A stretch of 64,000 nucleotides of DNA from Astragalus membranaceus (lineage: Eukaryota > Streptophyta > Magnoliopsida > Fabales > Fabaceae): the NCBI GenBank assembly GCA_039519185.1, contig CM076848.1, positions 125,434,371 through 125,498,370 of the forward strand, in the 5' to 3' direction. A program made the translations under genes and the position numbers. Position 1 is the first letter of the stretch, and every line of letters starts with the position of its first letter. Under the pieces are notes generated by a model, which made no database searches, was not told the origin of the DNA, and worked only from the letters and a program-made list of their open reading frames with translations. Positions 1 to 13,300 of this stretch are shown in pieces.

Positions 1-335
1 CTGATACGTAACACTCAGGGGATGGGCGCTAGTTTTCCTTTGTTTATTTAATTGTGATGATAAACATTTTTATTGAGATTTTTATGCTGAGTTTTGTTCT
101 TATTCTGCTGCGAGACGTTGTAAATTCTGTCATGTGGATTGAATGATGTGTTTTTGGGAAACCCATTCCATGGTTACGTGTTACGTATTTTCTTTGATTT
201 ACAAAAAGGAATTTTATTATGTTGTTGATGTTTGTTTCGAAGAAATGTAGCATCCCGTTTGGATTAGTTGAAAGATAAAATTTTTGAACTCTGATAATTT
301 CTATTTAAATACCGGGTAGAAAATGGGGTGTTACA
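1..335 (+). repeat. R1 5' LTR, 3' part
   Basis: Matches 5149-5482 with only a few substitutions and ends in TGTTACA at 329-335, directly before the primer-binding site. The high identity to the other LTR indicates a fairly recent insertion. Confidence 0.85.
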
Positions 336-339
336 TTAG

Positions 340-356
340 TGGTATCAGAGCAATGG
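340..356 (+). other. R1 primer-binding site (tRNA-Met)
   Basis: TGGTATCAGAGCAATGG lies four bases after the LTR end. TGGTATCAGAGC is the usual complement of the 3' end of plant initiator tRNA-Met and fixes the element as plus-strand. Confidence 0.9.
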
Positions 357-3300
357 TTGGTCCGTCCGGCCAAGTCGTCGAGTCGTTGTGTCGGTTAACG
401 ACCAACTGTTGTGTGTTGTCCTAACCATTGTTTGTGTGTAGTGGTGCTTCTGCAGGTGGAGGTAAACCGAAGGTTGCTAATGGTAAGCAGGCTAGTGGGA
501 GAGATGCTCCCACTGGCATTGTGCGCTATGTTGTGCTTCCATGTGTGAAATTCTATGTCCTGTTTGTGGTCCTTGTTGTTGGCCTCCTTGTTGCATGACT
601 CTAAATGATTTACCTTGTTGTTTAAATGCTCACACGTGTTTTGATTCGGTTGAACTATTTCATATATATATCTTGAATCGTTAATGTGGGTATGTTATTT
701 AAAAACGAGCCGTGTACCAAAAGACTGTTCTTCTTGAACTTATATCAATGTTATTTTTGGTGATTCGCGTATCATTTTATGAGCACGTAATATGTTTGAA
801 TTGATTGGACTCCATTACTCATCATTGTATTTGGTGTAAGTATGTCGTTATAGCATGTTTTATTCGTGTTTGTTAAATGTCTTATGGGGATGTATTTGTT
901 GGATGCTACATGAAATCGATCTTGTACGCTCGAGTTCTATTACAAGAATTGTTTTAATCGTTACCTCTTGACTCGTACTATGTGGTTTTGTAGTTTGAAA
1001 ATGAAGTGATATTTTCCGAAAAAAACTGCCTGCGAAAGCCTATTGAACAATTTATGGTTGGATACTAAAATTGGTGTTAAATTTATTTTGAATTCTAGCC
1101 GTGCATGGAGCTGTTACTGCTAAATGTTGCTGTTCCCTGAAAATAAATGTTGCTGGTTCCGAAAATAAGTGCTACTGTTTTCTGAAAGTAATTGTCGCTG
1201 TTTTCTGAGAATAATGGGCGCTGTTTTTCCGAAAATAATTGCTACTGTCTTCGAAAAGTTACTGTTACTGTTTTACTGTTGCGATTAGATGTTGTTGTTG
1301 TGGAGATCAAAAGAAATAAATTTATTCTTTGACTTAGGATTTTAAATAAGATTGGAAGATGATTTTCTAGTTGGTCTTGTTTGAAAAAGAGTAACGATTT
1401 TCTGTTGTGTAAATTTTGAAACGTTTGACTAATAATTCGATTAATAATAATGAAGGTTGCATATATGTTCATTATGAACATTGTTTGTACGTGTTTTCTT
1501 TTATTGGACTGCTGAGTTTTGGTGTTAATCGAGTATCTAAATGACGTGTGTGATATGCTGTATGAAACTAAGTGTGTCTTATTCTTGTAAATTGAATTTG
1601 GGATTAATTAGAGACATTTTATAAAACTGAATTTATGTGGTTTATTTGGAGAAATTTTATAAAGCTGTATTTTTGGGTTATTTAGTGAAACTAGTGAGGT
1701 ACTGACTGAAAGTTATGATTGATGTAGTTGTTTTGGCTCGAATTGCGTGTAAGTGTAATTTTAGTCGAAAAACCGTAAAACCGACAATCAATGAATTTTG
1801 TGGAAATTGATGTTTGAATATATATGATTATTAGGAAGTTTAAATTATGCCTGATGGCTGAATTTGTGGCTGCGTGGATGTTTAATTTGTTGCTAGGCTC
1901 ACTGTGTAGGCACTTTGAGTAGGTTTGACTTTCGGCTAAACTGGGACTGTTTTACTGGTTGATAAATTATGTAGCACACAATTTTAGAAACTAGACTGAA
2001 CGCTTGTCATTTTGGCTTTGGTTTGGTCGCATTTTGAATAGTACAGCTCCAGTTATAGGCTGCACAAGTTAGGGTAAAATTCTGGGGACGGTCTGGACAT
2101 AGGGCCAGAGTTTTGATTGTGGTGTTTTCAAATGAAGTCCTTTTCGAGTGAATCCAATTTCTTTGAAAACTAGACAAAATTATTTACTGTTTAGGCTGAA
2201 GGTTCGTGTTATTTGGGTTTGTTTTGGGTATTTTAGAAGAGTCACAACTTTGGACACAGTCGCTGCCCCATTTTCTGGACCTACTGCCTTGTTTGCGAAA
2301 ACTGTGCTATTCGACTCATCATTTTTAAATTCTAAAAATATAGCCAGAAACTAGACTTCATAAGTATTCCGTAGAGGGGTTGTTTGAAAAATTCCGATCT
2401 CGTTTGATAGGGTAAATAAATTGTTGAAATTTATGTGTGAGTGCTGGAACTTTCTGCGTTGCTTAGTTTGTACTGTCACTGTAACGGAAAAAAACTGTTT
2501 TTGCAATATCTTTTGAACCAGGAGTCCGATTTGAGTAAACTAAAATGTTTCGGAAAGCTTATTCAGAGGCCTAACTGAATATTTTAATTTCAAGGCAAAA
2601 TTGACTGGTTCTTGTGTTGTTGATTTTTAGGCGTGTCGGTTGATTTAAGTTGTTGTGGCGTTGTCGGTGCCGTAGTGCCCGTAATTGTTGTTGTGTTGTC
2701 GGTGGCTTAGTGCCCTAGTTGCTGTTGTAGTTGGTTATGGGATTGTTGGTTCCGGAGTCTTTCCTCCAAGTGTTGTCGTGGGATTGTTGGTCCCGGAGTT
2801 GTCTCCGCATTGTTGCTTTGCTGTGCTTTGTGGTTGCCTTGTTGATGATAATGATTTTTCTTTGATGTTGTTGGTTGTTGTGTTGTGGGTAACGCCGAAT
2901 GACCCACAATGTTTTGTAGTGGGTACCGCCGATATGGCCTACGTTTTTTTGCAGAGGGTACCGCTGAATGGCCCGAAACGTTTTGATGAATTTTGAGTTG
3001 TAGGCCTATGGCCGATGTTGTGATTTAGTGTTGATGTCGCCTGAGTGGCAAAGTCGGTTGTTGATGTTGTTGGCGTGTTGTTAAATTATGTGGCTTGTTG
3101 TACAACTGTTATGCACTCTGTGAACTTCATTGTGATGCTGTGATGATTGATGAATTTTGTTATCCTTAAGGGTAGATGAGTGAGGTAGAATGCAAACTAG
3201 TTTATCAGAGTAGCGCAGCGGAATCTTAGCATGTCGTATTGGGGAGGAACTTTGATGGGGCTTGGGGGTGATCACGTGGTACCAACGTGATTACGCTCAA

Positions 3301-3520
3301 ATCCCTATCGGAGGTCCTTCGGGAGAGGAGGTGTCCGGTTGTTATTTCTCAAAGTTACCTGGCTGAATAAGTAGGAGGAACGGCCGCCCAATCACTTACC
3401 GCCGATAATCCGAGAAATGGTGATCAGCACGATGGATAGCATTAGTTGTCTAGATGGCTTAGTCATTGGTGGGAAAGTGTTAGCCTTGGCGGATAAAAAT
3501 TTCGAGGACGAAATTCCTTT
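357..3520 (+). other. R1 internal region, no coding capacity
   Basis: About 3.2 kb where a gag-pol would be expected. All frames are broken; the longest open stretches (about 100 codons near 2685) are low-complexity and resemble no retroelement domain. It holds degenerate GTTGTTG-rich repeats (about 2650-2880), three diverged copies of a roughly 45-bp unit around GGGTACCGCCGA (2886-2985), and a T-rich module at 2491-2580 that recurs in the LTRs at 4431 and 16983. Confidence 0.7.
2886..2985 (+). repeat. Degenerate tandem repeat in R1 interior
   Basis: Three diverged units carry GGGTAACGCCGAATGACCC, GGGTACCGCCGATATGGCC and GGGTACCGCTGAATGGCCC, each followed by an ACGTTTT-like stretch. It is not plausible coding sequence. 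Confidence 0.6.
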
Positions 3521-3534
3521 AAGTGGGGGAGAGT
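3521..3534 (+). other. R1 polypurine tract
   Basis: AAGTGGGGGAGAG directly precedes the 3' LTR. The preceding GAGGACGAAATTCCTTT is typical of the last pol codons and 3' edge of Ty3 chromoviruses. Confidence 0.8.
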
Positions 3535-4302
3535 TGTAACAGCCCAAATAATTGATTTAATTATTCTATTAATTGATTTAATTAAGTCATGCGGAAAATA
3601 AAATAATTATATAGGTGTTATTATATGTGGGCCTTGGTTGGGTTAGAAATAATTAATTTAAGGGGTGGGGTGTAGCATTTGGGCTTAAGCGGTGGAAGAA
3701 GGCCCGTGATCCAAGGGCCCAATATGATAGGCGCATACTTAAGCTAAAAAAATTAGGTTTAGCTCATTTGTGCAAAAAGAAAAGAAAGTGGCGAATTGCG
3801 AGAGAGAGGGAAAGGGAGCCGTGAGGGTGAGAAGAAAGGGAGAGGTGGCGCGCACATGAGCAAGGGGAAAGGAGTCGTGTTGCGGTGGTTCCTTGGAGCT
3901 TACGTATAAGGGGATAGCGTGTTTGTCATAACCTAAGGTAAGGGTGGGTCTTACCTTATAATAGGGTCTATAATGGGTTGTATATGGGTTGTAGGAATTA
4001 CATTGATCTAATTGTGATTTGATTGTTGTTTTTGATGTATGATTGAATATATGATGTTTTGTTGCCCTATAAGTGTTTGATGAAAAGTATAGGAAATATG
4101 AGATGTGTGTAGGAATTGTAGTGCACGCCAAATGTTTGATGAAACTCGTGTGTGATGATGTTTGATGATAATTGAAGTTGTTGTTGATGATTGAGCATAT
4201 GAAATTTGGCGAAAATTGAGTTTGAAGGACCCTAGGCGCCATAGGTGCCATTGTTGTTGCCATTGTTGTTGCCATTGTCTCACATTGTTGCTGCTGTCTG
4301 GG

Positions 4303-4424
4303 CATTTCTGCCAATTTGCGCCTCACTCGCGCCTAAGTCGCGCTCCACGCGCGAATGTCACTGGACATTTCTGCCAATTTGCGCCTCACTCGCGCCTAAG
4401 TCGCGCTCCACGCGCGAAGTCTCG
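4303..4424 (+). repeat. 63-bp tandem duplication, CpG-rich palindromic
   Basis: CATTTCTGCCAATTTGCGCC starts at 4303 and again at 4366. Each copy carries CGCGCTCCACGCGCG (4339-4353 and 4402-4416). The density of CG dinucleotides contrasts strongly with the surrounding AT-rich LTR. Confidence 0.9.
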
Positions 4425-4644
4425 ATTTTGTCCCAAATTTGTTTTTGACATATCTTTTGACTCGGGTGTCCGTTTTAAGCGCTTCAAAGTGCGTTTCGAA
4501 GCTCGTTCAGTCCTCTATCTATCTATGCTACTGTAATGTGAAAAATAATTAAATTGGCTGAAAGTTTCTGGACACTTGTATTTTGCTAGAGATGTGGTAA
4601 AGTGACTGTGGGTCTACGGACCAAGAATGTTGGTGATGATTTTA

Positions 4645-4814
4645 GGCTGCGGTCTCGACGTTGTGATTTATGGTGATGATGTGTGTGACTTGAGGTTGTG
4701 AAAGATTATGTTTATTGATTGTTCATGGAGTCACATGCATACATTAGGCTGCGGTCTTGACGATGCATTTTTAGGCTGCGGTCTTGACGTTATTTTTCGG
4801 CTGCGGTCGTGACG
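4645..4814 (+). repeat. Four copies of a 16-bp word in R1 LTR
   Basis: GGCTGCGGTCTCGACG and close variants start at 4645, 4747, 4774 and 4799. Irregular spacing suggests local duplication. R3 carries an analogous but unrelated triple repeat in its LTR. Confidence 0.8.
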
Positions 4815-5482
4815 TGCCCAATTGGCTAATGAGTAGTGATAATGGTACCACATGCATTCTGCACCGCATACATACATGCTCATCATTGATAATTACTTTG
4901 TTTGATGTACAGTATGACCGTGTGACAATTATATATTGCGGATGTTGGTGTTTATTTATCAGTTGGAAATGTTGCTGTATATGTATAAAATATAAATGTA
5001 TTGCTGTGATTGGTGTAGTCCTTAAACTCTAGCATACCGCTTATTATAAGCCTTATTATGCGGTTTAGACTCACCCCTTCGTTGTTTATTACTACAGGTA
5101 ACCATGAGTGAAGCTGTTATTCTTCATTCTTGCGTCGGTCTAGTGCTCTGATACGTAACACTCAGGGGATGGGCGCTAGTTTTCCTTTGTTTATTTAATT
5201 GTGATGTTAAACATTTTTATTGAGATTTTTATGCTGAGTTTTGTTCTTATTCCACTGCGAGACGTTGTAAATTCTGTCATGTGGACTGAATGATGTGTTT
5301 TTGGGAAACCCATTCCATGGTTACGTGTTACGTATTTTCTTTGATTTACAAAAAGGAATTTTATTATGTTGTTGATGTTTGTTTCGAAGAAATGTAGCAT
5401 CCCGTTTGGATTAGTTGAAGGATAAAATTTTTGAACTCCGATAATTTCTATTTAAATACCGGGTAGAAAATGGGGTGTTACA

Positions 5483-6455
5483 ATTATCGTCAAACAATCA
5501 ATCAATCGAAAACTTATCAATCGAAACGTTATTTTTGCAAAACGGTTTTCAACACGAATTATCGCAAAACGGGGACAGACTCAGAGTACATAATCCATAA
5601 GTCATAAAACAGTTCCCTAGTGAGTATAGAACTCACCAATTGCGACGACAATCGCAAAACGCCGAGACTTCGAGAATTCAACCGCTCCCAAAAACCATGA
5701 ACTCTCCTGGGACTCGATCACAACACGAACTCAGCTACTCACTCACTTGGACAGCAACCCAAACCGAACTCAGCTACTGAAACACTTTTCTCCAGCTACT
5801 CAATCGATCCTCACACAGGATTTGGCTTGAAGATGGGTCTTAGAACTGGATATTGGAGTTGGAGCAAGACATGCAAGCTCTAAAACTCCATTTTTATGCT
5901 TGGAGGTTTGCAATGGTGTAGGAGAAGGGATGAGGTTTGTGTGTTGTTCTTTGTATCAACAGGAAGAGGAAGAAGAATGTGGGATAATGGTGGAATTAGA
6001 TGCAGCATGCATGAATGTTTGAGGTAGGATCCCCCCTTTCTTCTCCACCCTCTCTCTCGTGAACCCGATCTCCTCCTTCTCTCTATTCTAATTCTGATTT
6101 TCCTGTTTCTGAAAATGAGGATGAAAACTGAAGTGGCTGACTTGGGGAGGGGGGGGGGGGTGGGGTTTCAGCTGTGAACTAACTCAATGTGGGGAATTTA
6201 CCCTATTACCCTTCAGCTAATTATACTCCCCATCCTATCTAACACTTGACTTAAGTAAATTAATTTATCTCCACAATCAATCACCCAAGCATCACCAAGT
6301 AATTAAATCATTATATCTCTTCCTAACATATCACATATAAATACGATTATGTTAAATAAATACTAGACATTGCCTAATATCGCTTATATAAGTATTTAAC
6401 CTATTACCATAACTCTTAACGGTCGACGAAGTTTCTAAGATTTGGGGATGTTACA
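5483..6455 (-). repeat. Antisense LTR fragment
   Basis: Ends TTTGGGGATGTTACA at 6441-6455, the reverse complement of the TGTAACATCCCC start typical of plant Ty3 LTRs. The left side is cut by R1, so the rest may lie left of the window. It contains a 23-bp run of nearly pure G (6144-6166) and CT-rich tracts, with no coding frame. Family unknown. Confidence 0.55.
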
Positions 6456-6757
6456 ACTACAATAAATATTATCATTATCATAATTTAGGGATCAATGTAC
6501 TAACAACATAAATAACATTTTGACTAAATAATAACTATAAATTACTATATTTTAAACAAACTATCCAATTTTTGATTATCAATAAATTAAATATCAAAAC
6601 TATTCAAAGTAAATGAAATAAACTATCAAATATTACTTTTTGATATATATTGATATATTAATTAACATCAACAGAAATTAATAATATTTCGTATTTATCT
6701 AAAAATTACAAACAATAAAAATATATAATTACATTGACTTTATTTTTTAACTAATAT
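6456..6757. other. AT-rich spacer with a local duplication
   Basis: No gene seen. The stretch 6605-6664 recurs at 18226-18286 on the other side of solo LTR R2, so before R2 inserted this was an AT-rich tandem duplication. Confidence 0.6.
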
Positions 6758-7023
6758 TGTAACATCCCCAATTTTAGCTAAGTTAGTTAATAGAAGTTAG
6801 TAAGAGGTTATGTTTGATTAATTAGCTAATTGGAGCAATTTATCTTAATTAATTGATGATAAGGCGACTGTCATGGGTTGGATAGATTGATTATGTGTTT
6901 AGTTACTAAATAATATTAAGTGTTTGAGTTATGAATCAAAATAATTAAATGATTTGATTGAGTAATTATTAGTTAGTTAAATTAAATTGTGTTGAGTAGT
7001 GTATAAGTAAAGGGGGAGGTATG

Positions 7024-10000
7024 TGTAACACCCCGGTATTTCTTTAACAAAGAAATACCTAAATATACAATTTGGTATAAATCAGAGTATAAAAATTCCT
7101 GTTCAGATATACATCTTTACAAGAAACAGCGGAAACTATAAAAATATAACATGATACAAGTTCGAGTCATAAGACCGAATACAGAGACTACATCAGAAGA
7201 ATCCAAAACACAGATGGAAGATTTCATCTCCAACTTCTCCTCGAGCCTGACGACTAACTGTGCCGTCTGCTGTCCTTATAACCTGTTCTCTGTAAAAACA
7301 ACAAATATGGATTGGGTGAGACAACTTGTCTCAGTGAGTCCTACCGTGCCCCCTCACTGACACTCGGTTCAATTATTAAACCGTTACAACAAAATCTGAC
7401 ATAACAATGTCTTATTTATTAATCGAAATGCCAAGCAAATCGTGTTCTTATCTTAGCTTAACATGAAACGGCTGTACAACGACTACGAATCCCGAATCAT
7501 AAGCTATAAATCGAAATGCCGACTGTACAACGACTACGAATCCCGGCAAATCGTGTTTTCATTTTAGTTTAGCATAAATCGGCTGTACAACGACTACGAA
7601 TCCCGATAACCCACGAATTGACCACGCCAAAACGTATACAGGGCCTAGGTAAGGGGTCATGACTACCCTCCCTAGTATGCTACTTGTCGGGTCGTCACCC
7701 AACGCAATACATATGACAATATGCATCAAATTCTCGAGAGTTAGATAATTTATATCTTTTCGATCACCAAATGGATCAATTACATAAGAATCGGATAAAC
7801 AATATCCATATCGATCTATAACCCGTTTTGAGGAATTCATAAGTTAGACCTCCGGCATTATAATCATTTTCATTTGACATATATAAACATATATATTCAG
7901 TCAGTCCATCAGTCGGTGTACCCACACGTATACTAGGGTTTCGGTTTTTCAATCAATTATGCTTTCAAAGCCCTTTTCAAAAACATGAGTTGAACAAGTT
8001 CAAAATACGGTTGTCTGTAAGGCAATATCTTTAAAATTGGTTGGGAAGAAGATTAGGAGTGATTCGGGATCGAAAGGAGCGACGAAATGAGAAATCGGAG
8101 TCCGGTAACAGCAGCTCACGCACGGTCCGTGCCCAGGGGCGCACGACCCGTGCGTGATTTACCAAAACCACACAGCCAATCCGAAGAGGGCGCACGACCC
8201 GTGCGGCCTGTTCTGTTACTGAATTCTAGTTTCTCATTCCGCTTTCCATTTCTCGCCCAAATCGAATTCCGATCGTTCTCCAACCTGAAAACGGATTTAA
8301 TAAACAACATTCCAGACCATATTCCAGTGAAAGCACTTAAAATCACAATTTCGTAAATTGTTCAACAATTCAATAAAAACCGTAAAAACGCGATATTGCA
8401 CAAAAACGGTTTTCGGTTCCAAAATCTTTCGAAAATTGATAATTGCCTTATGACTCAACCCGATATAATTTCAAGGCACAAAAAAATATCCCTATCCGTG
8501 AGTAGAACTCACCCGGTTGACGATCCCGCGAGAAATCACGCCGGAACACGGACGGCCGGATTGTAACCACTCGAACAATCCCCGTAGTCACGTACACGCT
8601 CCTAGTGCCTCCGCATCTGAACTCGATGGGTCCCACATGCACAACCAGTAACTAAGTCAATCATCCTCGCTACTGGACCCCATTTCAGTATATCGAACTG
8701 ATGGCGCTCGAGACTTTGGCGAATCGAACTCAAATTTGACGAACGGGCGTACTAGCTTCCATTTCCATTTCCCAGAATCAGGACCCAGTTTTGCAATAAG
8801 CATAACTTGGTCAATCCGTGATCAAATCTACTCAAATCAGTGCCCATTGTGAAGATAATTTCGTCTACTTTCAAATGGTCAAGGATTCACACGCATGCAT
8901 CCAGTGGTTTGGGAGATATTAACAAAACAAGATGACTGGTCCAGGACAGTGTTTGATTCTGAAACCGTAACTTGGGGACATGATATCTCCTTCCTTTCTC
9001 CATGAAATCATACGGTTCTTGTGCCCAAAAGGAAGCGATTTTTGTCTAGTTTCCAGTGAAACAAGAATCACGATCATCGGAGTAGTGTGAAGGGAGTTAC
9101 GAATGATTTACCATACATGGTCAAAACTGTTTTTTTGAGCAGAATTTGTGTATCTATATCTTTCAACTCCACAATGCATCCAACCACGAAATTAGCTCCA
9201 AAACCGGAAACTATTTCCTCCATGGATCCTCCTCTGCCCAATCCAACTCCAAACCAGAAGGGTGACCATTACATGGTTTCAAATACTGAAGGTGGACTTC
9301 TAAATTGAGTAGGATGCTTCTATGGTAACATGCAACTTCAAGGAAGCTTAGAGTTTCATTGTTGGACAAGTGGAGCTTCCAAATTCAGAAATGGCAAGTA
9401 GAGGAAGAGGATGAATCAGATGTTGAAAGTTGTATTTTTGGAAAGAGGATGGAAAATGGGATAAGATAAGCCAAAGAACACTTACATGCAATGGAGTAGT
9501 CTTGGAGTTCTTCCCCCTTCCTTTCTTCTCCCCCTTTCACGACCTCACCCTCTCTCTCAATCACTATGAACTCTTTTCTTTCTTTCAGGTATTCAGAATG
9601 CAAGGTAAGGGTTGTTAAATAATTTTAAAAGTTGAAAGTGTGTTAAGAGGAATGACCATTGTACCCCCTTACTATTCAATTTCTCATTTAAACACTCCCT
9701 TATCCTCTACTTCTTCTATTTCTTGCCAATTTCAGAATATATTGATTTTGGGGAGTGTGATGTGGTTAATAGGAATGGAGCTGAAGAAATTATTTAAAGG
9801 AGTGGGAAAAGACTAAAATGCCCCCCTTTAGTTTTCTAATCCTCACATGACCCCTTTTAATCCATAAAGCACTCCTCAATTCATTTGACTTAGGAATTTA
9901 ATTATCATTCTCATGATCCTACCATGAATGGGACCCAGTTTAATATTCATCAAATGACACATCATCAATAAGAGGCGAAATGACGATTTTACCCTTCAGC

Positions 10001-10166
10001 TGTTTTGCCCATTTAAATTATGACTAAGCCACAATCAATTGTAGAGTAGGATTTCTTTGGACTTTTCCTCGACTATTAATCCCCGAGACACGACCAATTA
10101 TTCCCACAAATAATTACTCGGTCTTAGGCATCATAGTACGAGTCTTTAAAAATTAGGGATGTTACA
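7024..10166 (-). repeat. R3 3' LTR (3143 bp)
   Basis: On the plus strand it runs from TGTAACACCCC to GGATGTTACA. It holds the segment 7451-8428 absent from the other LTR, including a triplicated word (7472-7606) and a CpG-rich doublet with CGCACGACCCGTGCG at about 8140 and 8191. Elsewhere it matches 13622-15790 closely. Confidence 0.9.
7472..7606. repeat. Triplicated word in R3 LTR
   Basis: CTGTACAACGACTACGAATC occurs at 7472, 7523 and 7583. The whole block is missing from the other LTR because of its internal deletion. Confidence 0.85.
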
Positions 10167-10185
10167 ATCACCCCAACTTTTAAAA
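10167..10185 (-). other. R3 polypurine tract
   Basis: Reads AAAAGTTGGGGTGAT on the minus strand, directly before the 3' LTR, and is preceded by GAGGACAAAATTTTT, the usual 3' edge of chromovirus pol. Confidence 0.8.
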
Positions 10186-10215
10186 ATTTTGTCCTCAAAA
10201 TTGACAAGACGAACC

Positions 10216-10320
10216 TTAAGCAAAAAGATATTGATTTCGGGTCATCATGTCCTCTTCCAATTCCCACGTAGCCTCTTCGGCTGAGAAGCCTTCCCAGACT
10301 ATCGTGACAATCGGAATAGT
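10216..10320 (-). pseudogene. Chromodomain remnant at the end of lost pol
   Basis: The minus strand reads RTIPIVTIVWEG then EEATWELEEDMM, ending YLFA and a stop just before the purine tract. This matches the C-terminal chromodomain of Ty3 chromovirus integrases (Tekay-like spacing: IP.V.V.W, EEATWE.E..M, YP.LF). In the family the domain guides insertion to heterochromatin. The rest of gag-pol upstream is not readable, so this is a fossil, not a working gene. Lineage is tentative. Confidence 0.7.
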
Positions 10321-13300
10321 TCTTGACCTCAATGTCTTCACGCCACGCCCTAGTATGACTAGGATAAGGTTGGAATGATAAATCCGGTCGAAGATCGATC
10401 GTTTCAACGCTCAACGGCTGAAGTGGATCGGGAACTCATTTTCTCCACTGAGACACGTGAAAGACATCATGAAGATACAGACTTTCTTCAGAAATTAACT
10501 ATTCCGACCTCTTGAAAGCTGACACTAATTGTTATGGACAATGGAACGCCTACAATCTGTTGAGGATACGAACTCATAGTTTAGGGTATTTATACATCCT
10601 GCACTATCAAAGTCAAGAACTCGGAAGGTTTCGGCCTAGCCGTAGCTTGAATTGGAACGAAACGATGACTTTAAGAGAATTTCTTTGGAATCGAACCATA
10701 CGGTATCCAGAAGAAAAGTTTTCTTCTTTTCCCGAGTTACGCTCACATAAGCGCTTGACTCATTTACTAAAAATCTCGACTGGAGCAAACAGAGTTGTTT
10801 TATAAAACAGGTTGACTTTCAGTCCAAGGAATCTAGAAACGATTTTTCCTTGCAACTGAATCCCAGTAAAACTCTAAAATAATAGCAAAATATTCTTTCA
10901 TTAAATCGGTTCCAAAACTTGAAAGTATAATAGTTCCATTTGAATGAAAATTCTTTTCAATGGGGTTTCTAATGACGATAGTTTGAAAATACGACTATCC
11001 CAAAAGTTAATTCACCCCAACTTATAAATGACCTTACTCGATGCACGACGTTTCAACAAAGCGGAATCTCATTTTCAAATTTTTAAAATTTGCAAGTTTG
11101 AAAGTGAGAATAAAGGTGTTATTTTGTTGGAGTCGACCATTTGTGCGATCAAAATCTCGCAAACTTTTATCGTGCTTGAGTTCGGTTCCGTTAAAACAAA
11201 AATAATTAGGTTCGTTCGAGGAGGGGATCGGGAAGGACATTGAACCGAAAAGAAAGTGGGTATTTGCTTTAAAAATTCTTCTCAAGCCGCTATTCCACTC
11301 GATTCAATTCATTTCCTTTCAATTCCTTCCTCGAATCGGTCCATGACAAAACTTCGAGATTAAAACAAAGGTTCGTATTTCATGATGAAAAATGGACACG
11401 ACTTGATTGTCTCAAGAGACTACACAAGGTTATAGAGTTCACTATCAAGGACTCATGTGTCATACAGTCACCGTCCAATCATTTAGTCTCTGACCGACAT
11501 ATGGTTCATCCTCAATCACTCTACCATCGAACGGGTGTAGAAGGTGAAAAGGTAAAAACACTATAGGTACTCAACTCGTTGGATTCTTAGAAAAACATCG
11601 TGTGTTAGACCACAATCGGACAATTCTGAATTCAGCACATACTTGATTTATCGACATCTTGCCGATAGATTATTAGAATGGTGAAACTAGCTTCGATCCA
11701 TCCGATGGATCAAAGTCACAACAACTTACTGTTGATTTTAACGAATTCAAGATTGACGATTGGAGTTCCACTATAATAGCGGAAGCTTGAGCACTAGAAC
11801 TGCCGAAGATGATTGCCCTAACATGGCTTGACACTTCTCCTACCAGCAATTATATTCGCGTGTTACCTAGCCTTCCATTATTTCCGAGCAAACGTTTGAG
11901 TAACTCACATCTTTGGTCATCTCAGAAACATTTCCAGCATCACAGGTAGTCACCGGTACAACCGATGTTTTAACTAGCCCAAAATAATGATAAGGGTGTG
12001 TCTTTCGACCATTATGACTCTGTCTTCAGAACTCAAACCTACAGTTCGGTGCCCTTATACAGGATATGGGTCTTTCAGGATTGTCTAAGTCAACGACTAA
12101 TCCAATCACAGTTGTCTTTCTAGATCAACTAGGCTTTGAATTTCGACAAATATCTTTCATAGATACTGATTACTCGGATCTTAAGGAGACGCGAATTTCG
12201 ATATTAGGAATCTTACTAGATTGACACAAGGTTTTCTTTCGAAGATGAGATTTAGAGTCATTCTAGGCAATCCTTGGTTTCTCGATTAACTTCGATGTAG
12301 TAATTATTCTCGGATTAGTCACGAAATTGAAATTGCGGTGGCACCAGGGGATTTTGAAAACAAAAGTTATTTCGGGAATCACACGAGCACACCATGAGTG
12401 TCTCTTTACTGATTCGTTGAAATTGGATTTATCCTTTAAAATTTTCCTTGGCCCAGCTTCTTTCCGAACTTCCGCGACTATCCAGACATAATTATTACAT
12501 TATATCAATCAATATAGCTTCAGAACGGGTTCTAGGAGTCTAAACTGACTGATTGGAGATCCTTTCTACCAATTTCCCGTACAACAGGGAGGTCCACATT
12601 CCACGAATGCTTAGAGTTTACGGTTCAGATTTAAAACAGAGGTACACTTCAAAATACAATTGAAGATACGGTTCACAACCCATTCATCGGTGTAGATATT
12701 TTCGTTAGCTTTCCAATGCCTCTCGGAACATAAAAATCGGTGTTCCGGAGCAGAAGTTACGAACAAAATGAGTCGGAAGACTAACGAGAATTTCTCACAG
12801 ACCGTGATCAGAATGCTTCCAGCAGCGGATTGAAATAAGGTCACTTCTACCGATTTCACCTACTAACTTGCTTTGAAGGATTCGATTCACAATTCCTGAT
12901 CGGGACTTAACCTGATCGGCATTTATGATTCCACTAGTCAATACTGACGACGGAGTATCTTTACTCAGTTAGCTTTATCATCTGTCACATTGTGACTCGG
13001 AAGAAGAAGAATCGGGATCTGTACTTGAAATTTTCTGGAGGGACTTCCTCAACTGATACCTAAACTGGGATTAACTTACTCCAAAAGGTGAGATTTATGA
13101 TGAAAACGATATTTCAAAAACCGATACACTGACTAAATAAAGGTCAGGGTTTCGGGTGTTAACTAATCTGACAGATTTCAGTACACTGACGTTACTGCCG
13201 CACAATGGCTTCGCTTGATTTGTACTTCTCGATAAGATCTAAGACGTTCATGCCGCGACTCACTAGCCGCATCCGATTTATTTACTGAACAGCTGCCCAC

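Larger units (their letters stand above)
1..5482 (+). mobile_element. R1: non-autonomous chromovirus-like LTR retrotransposon (left end outside window)
   Basis: Positions 1-335 repeat 5149-5482 almost exactly, and the second copy is the end of a full LTR, so the window opens inside the 5' LTR. A tRNA-Met primer site follows the first LTR and a purine tract precedes the second. LTRs start TGTAACA and end TGTTACA. The 3.2-kb interior has no gag-pol frame, which fits a large retrotransposon derivative (LARD). Its last bases before the purine tract resemble the 3' end of Ty3 chromovirus pol genes. The 5-bp duplication cannot be tested because the left flank is missing; the right flank reads ATTAT. 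Confidence 0.85.
3535..5482 (+). repeat. R1 3' LTR (1948 bp)
   Basis: Begins TGTAACAGCCC and ends GGGGTGTTACA. It contains a 63-bp tandem duplication of a CpG-rich palindromic segment (4303-4424), the shared T-rich module (4431-4505) and four copies of GGCTGCGGTCTTGACG (4645-4814). Open frames here, such as the 195-codon minus-strand one at 3739-4326, cross LTR repeats and look accidental. Confidence 0.9.

Noticed and set aside
2685..2996. 103-codon plus-strand frame, hydrophobic, membrane-protein-like
   Set aside because: Made by GTTGTTG repeats and the degenerate 45-bp repeat in the R1 interior; minus frames over the same repeats are equally open.
3739..4326. 195-codon minus-strand open frame
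   Set aside because: Lies wholly inside the R1 LTR, starts in CAA-rich low-complexity repeats and has no domain-like pattern.
8087..8356. Overlapping open frames on both strands (8087-8356 and 8116-8346)
   Set aside because: Fall in the CpG-rich block of the R3 LTR, where high GC removes stop codons; the other LTR lacks this segment.
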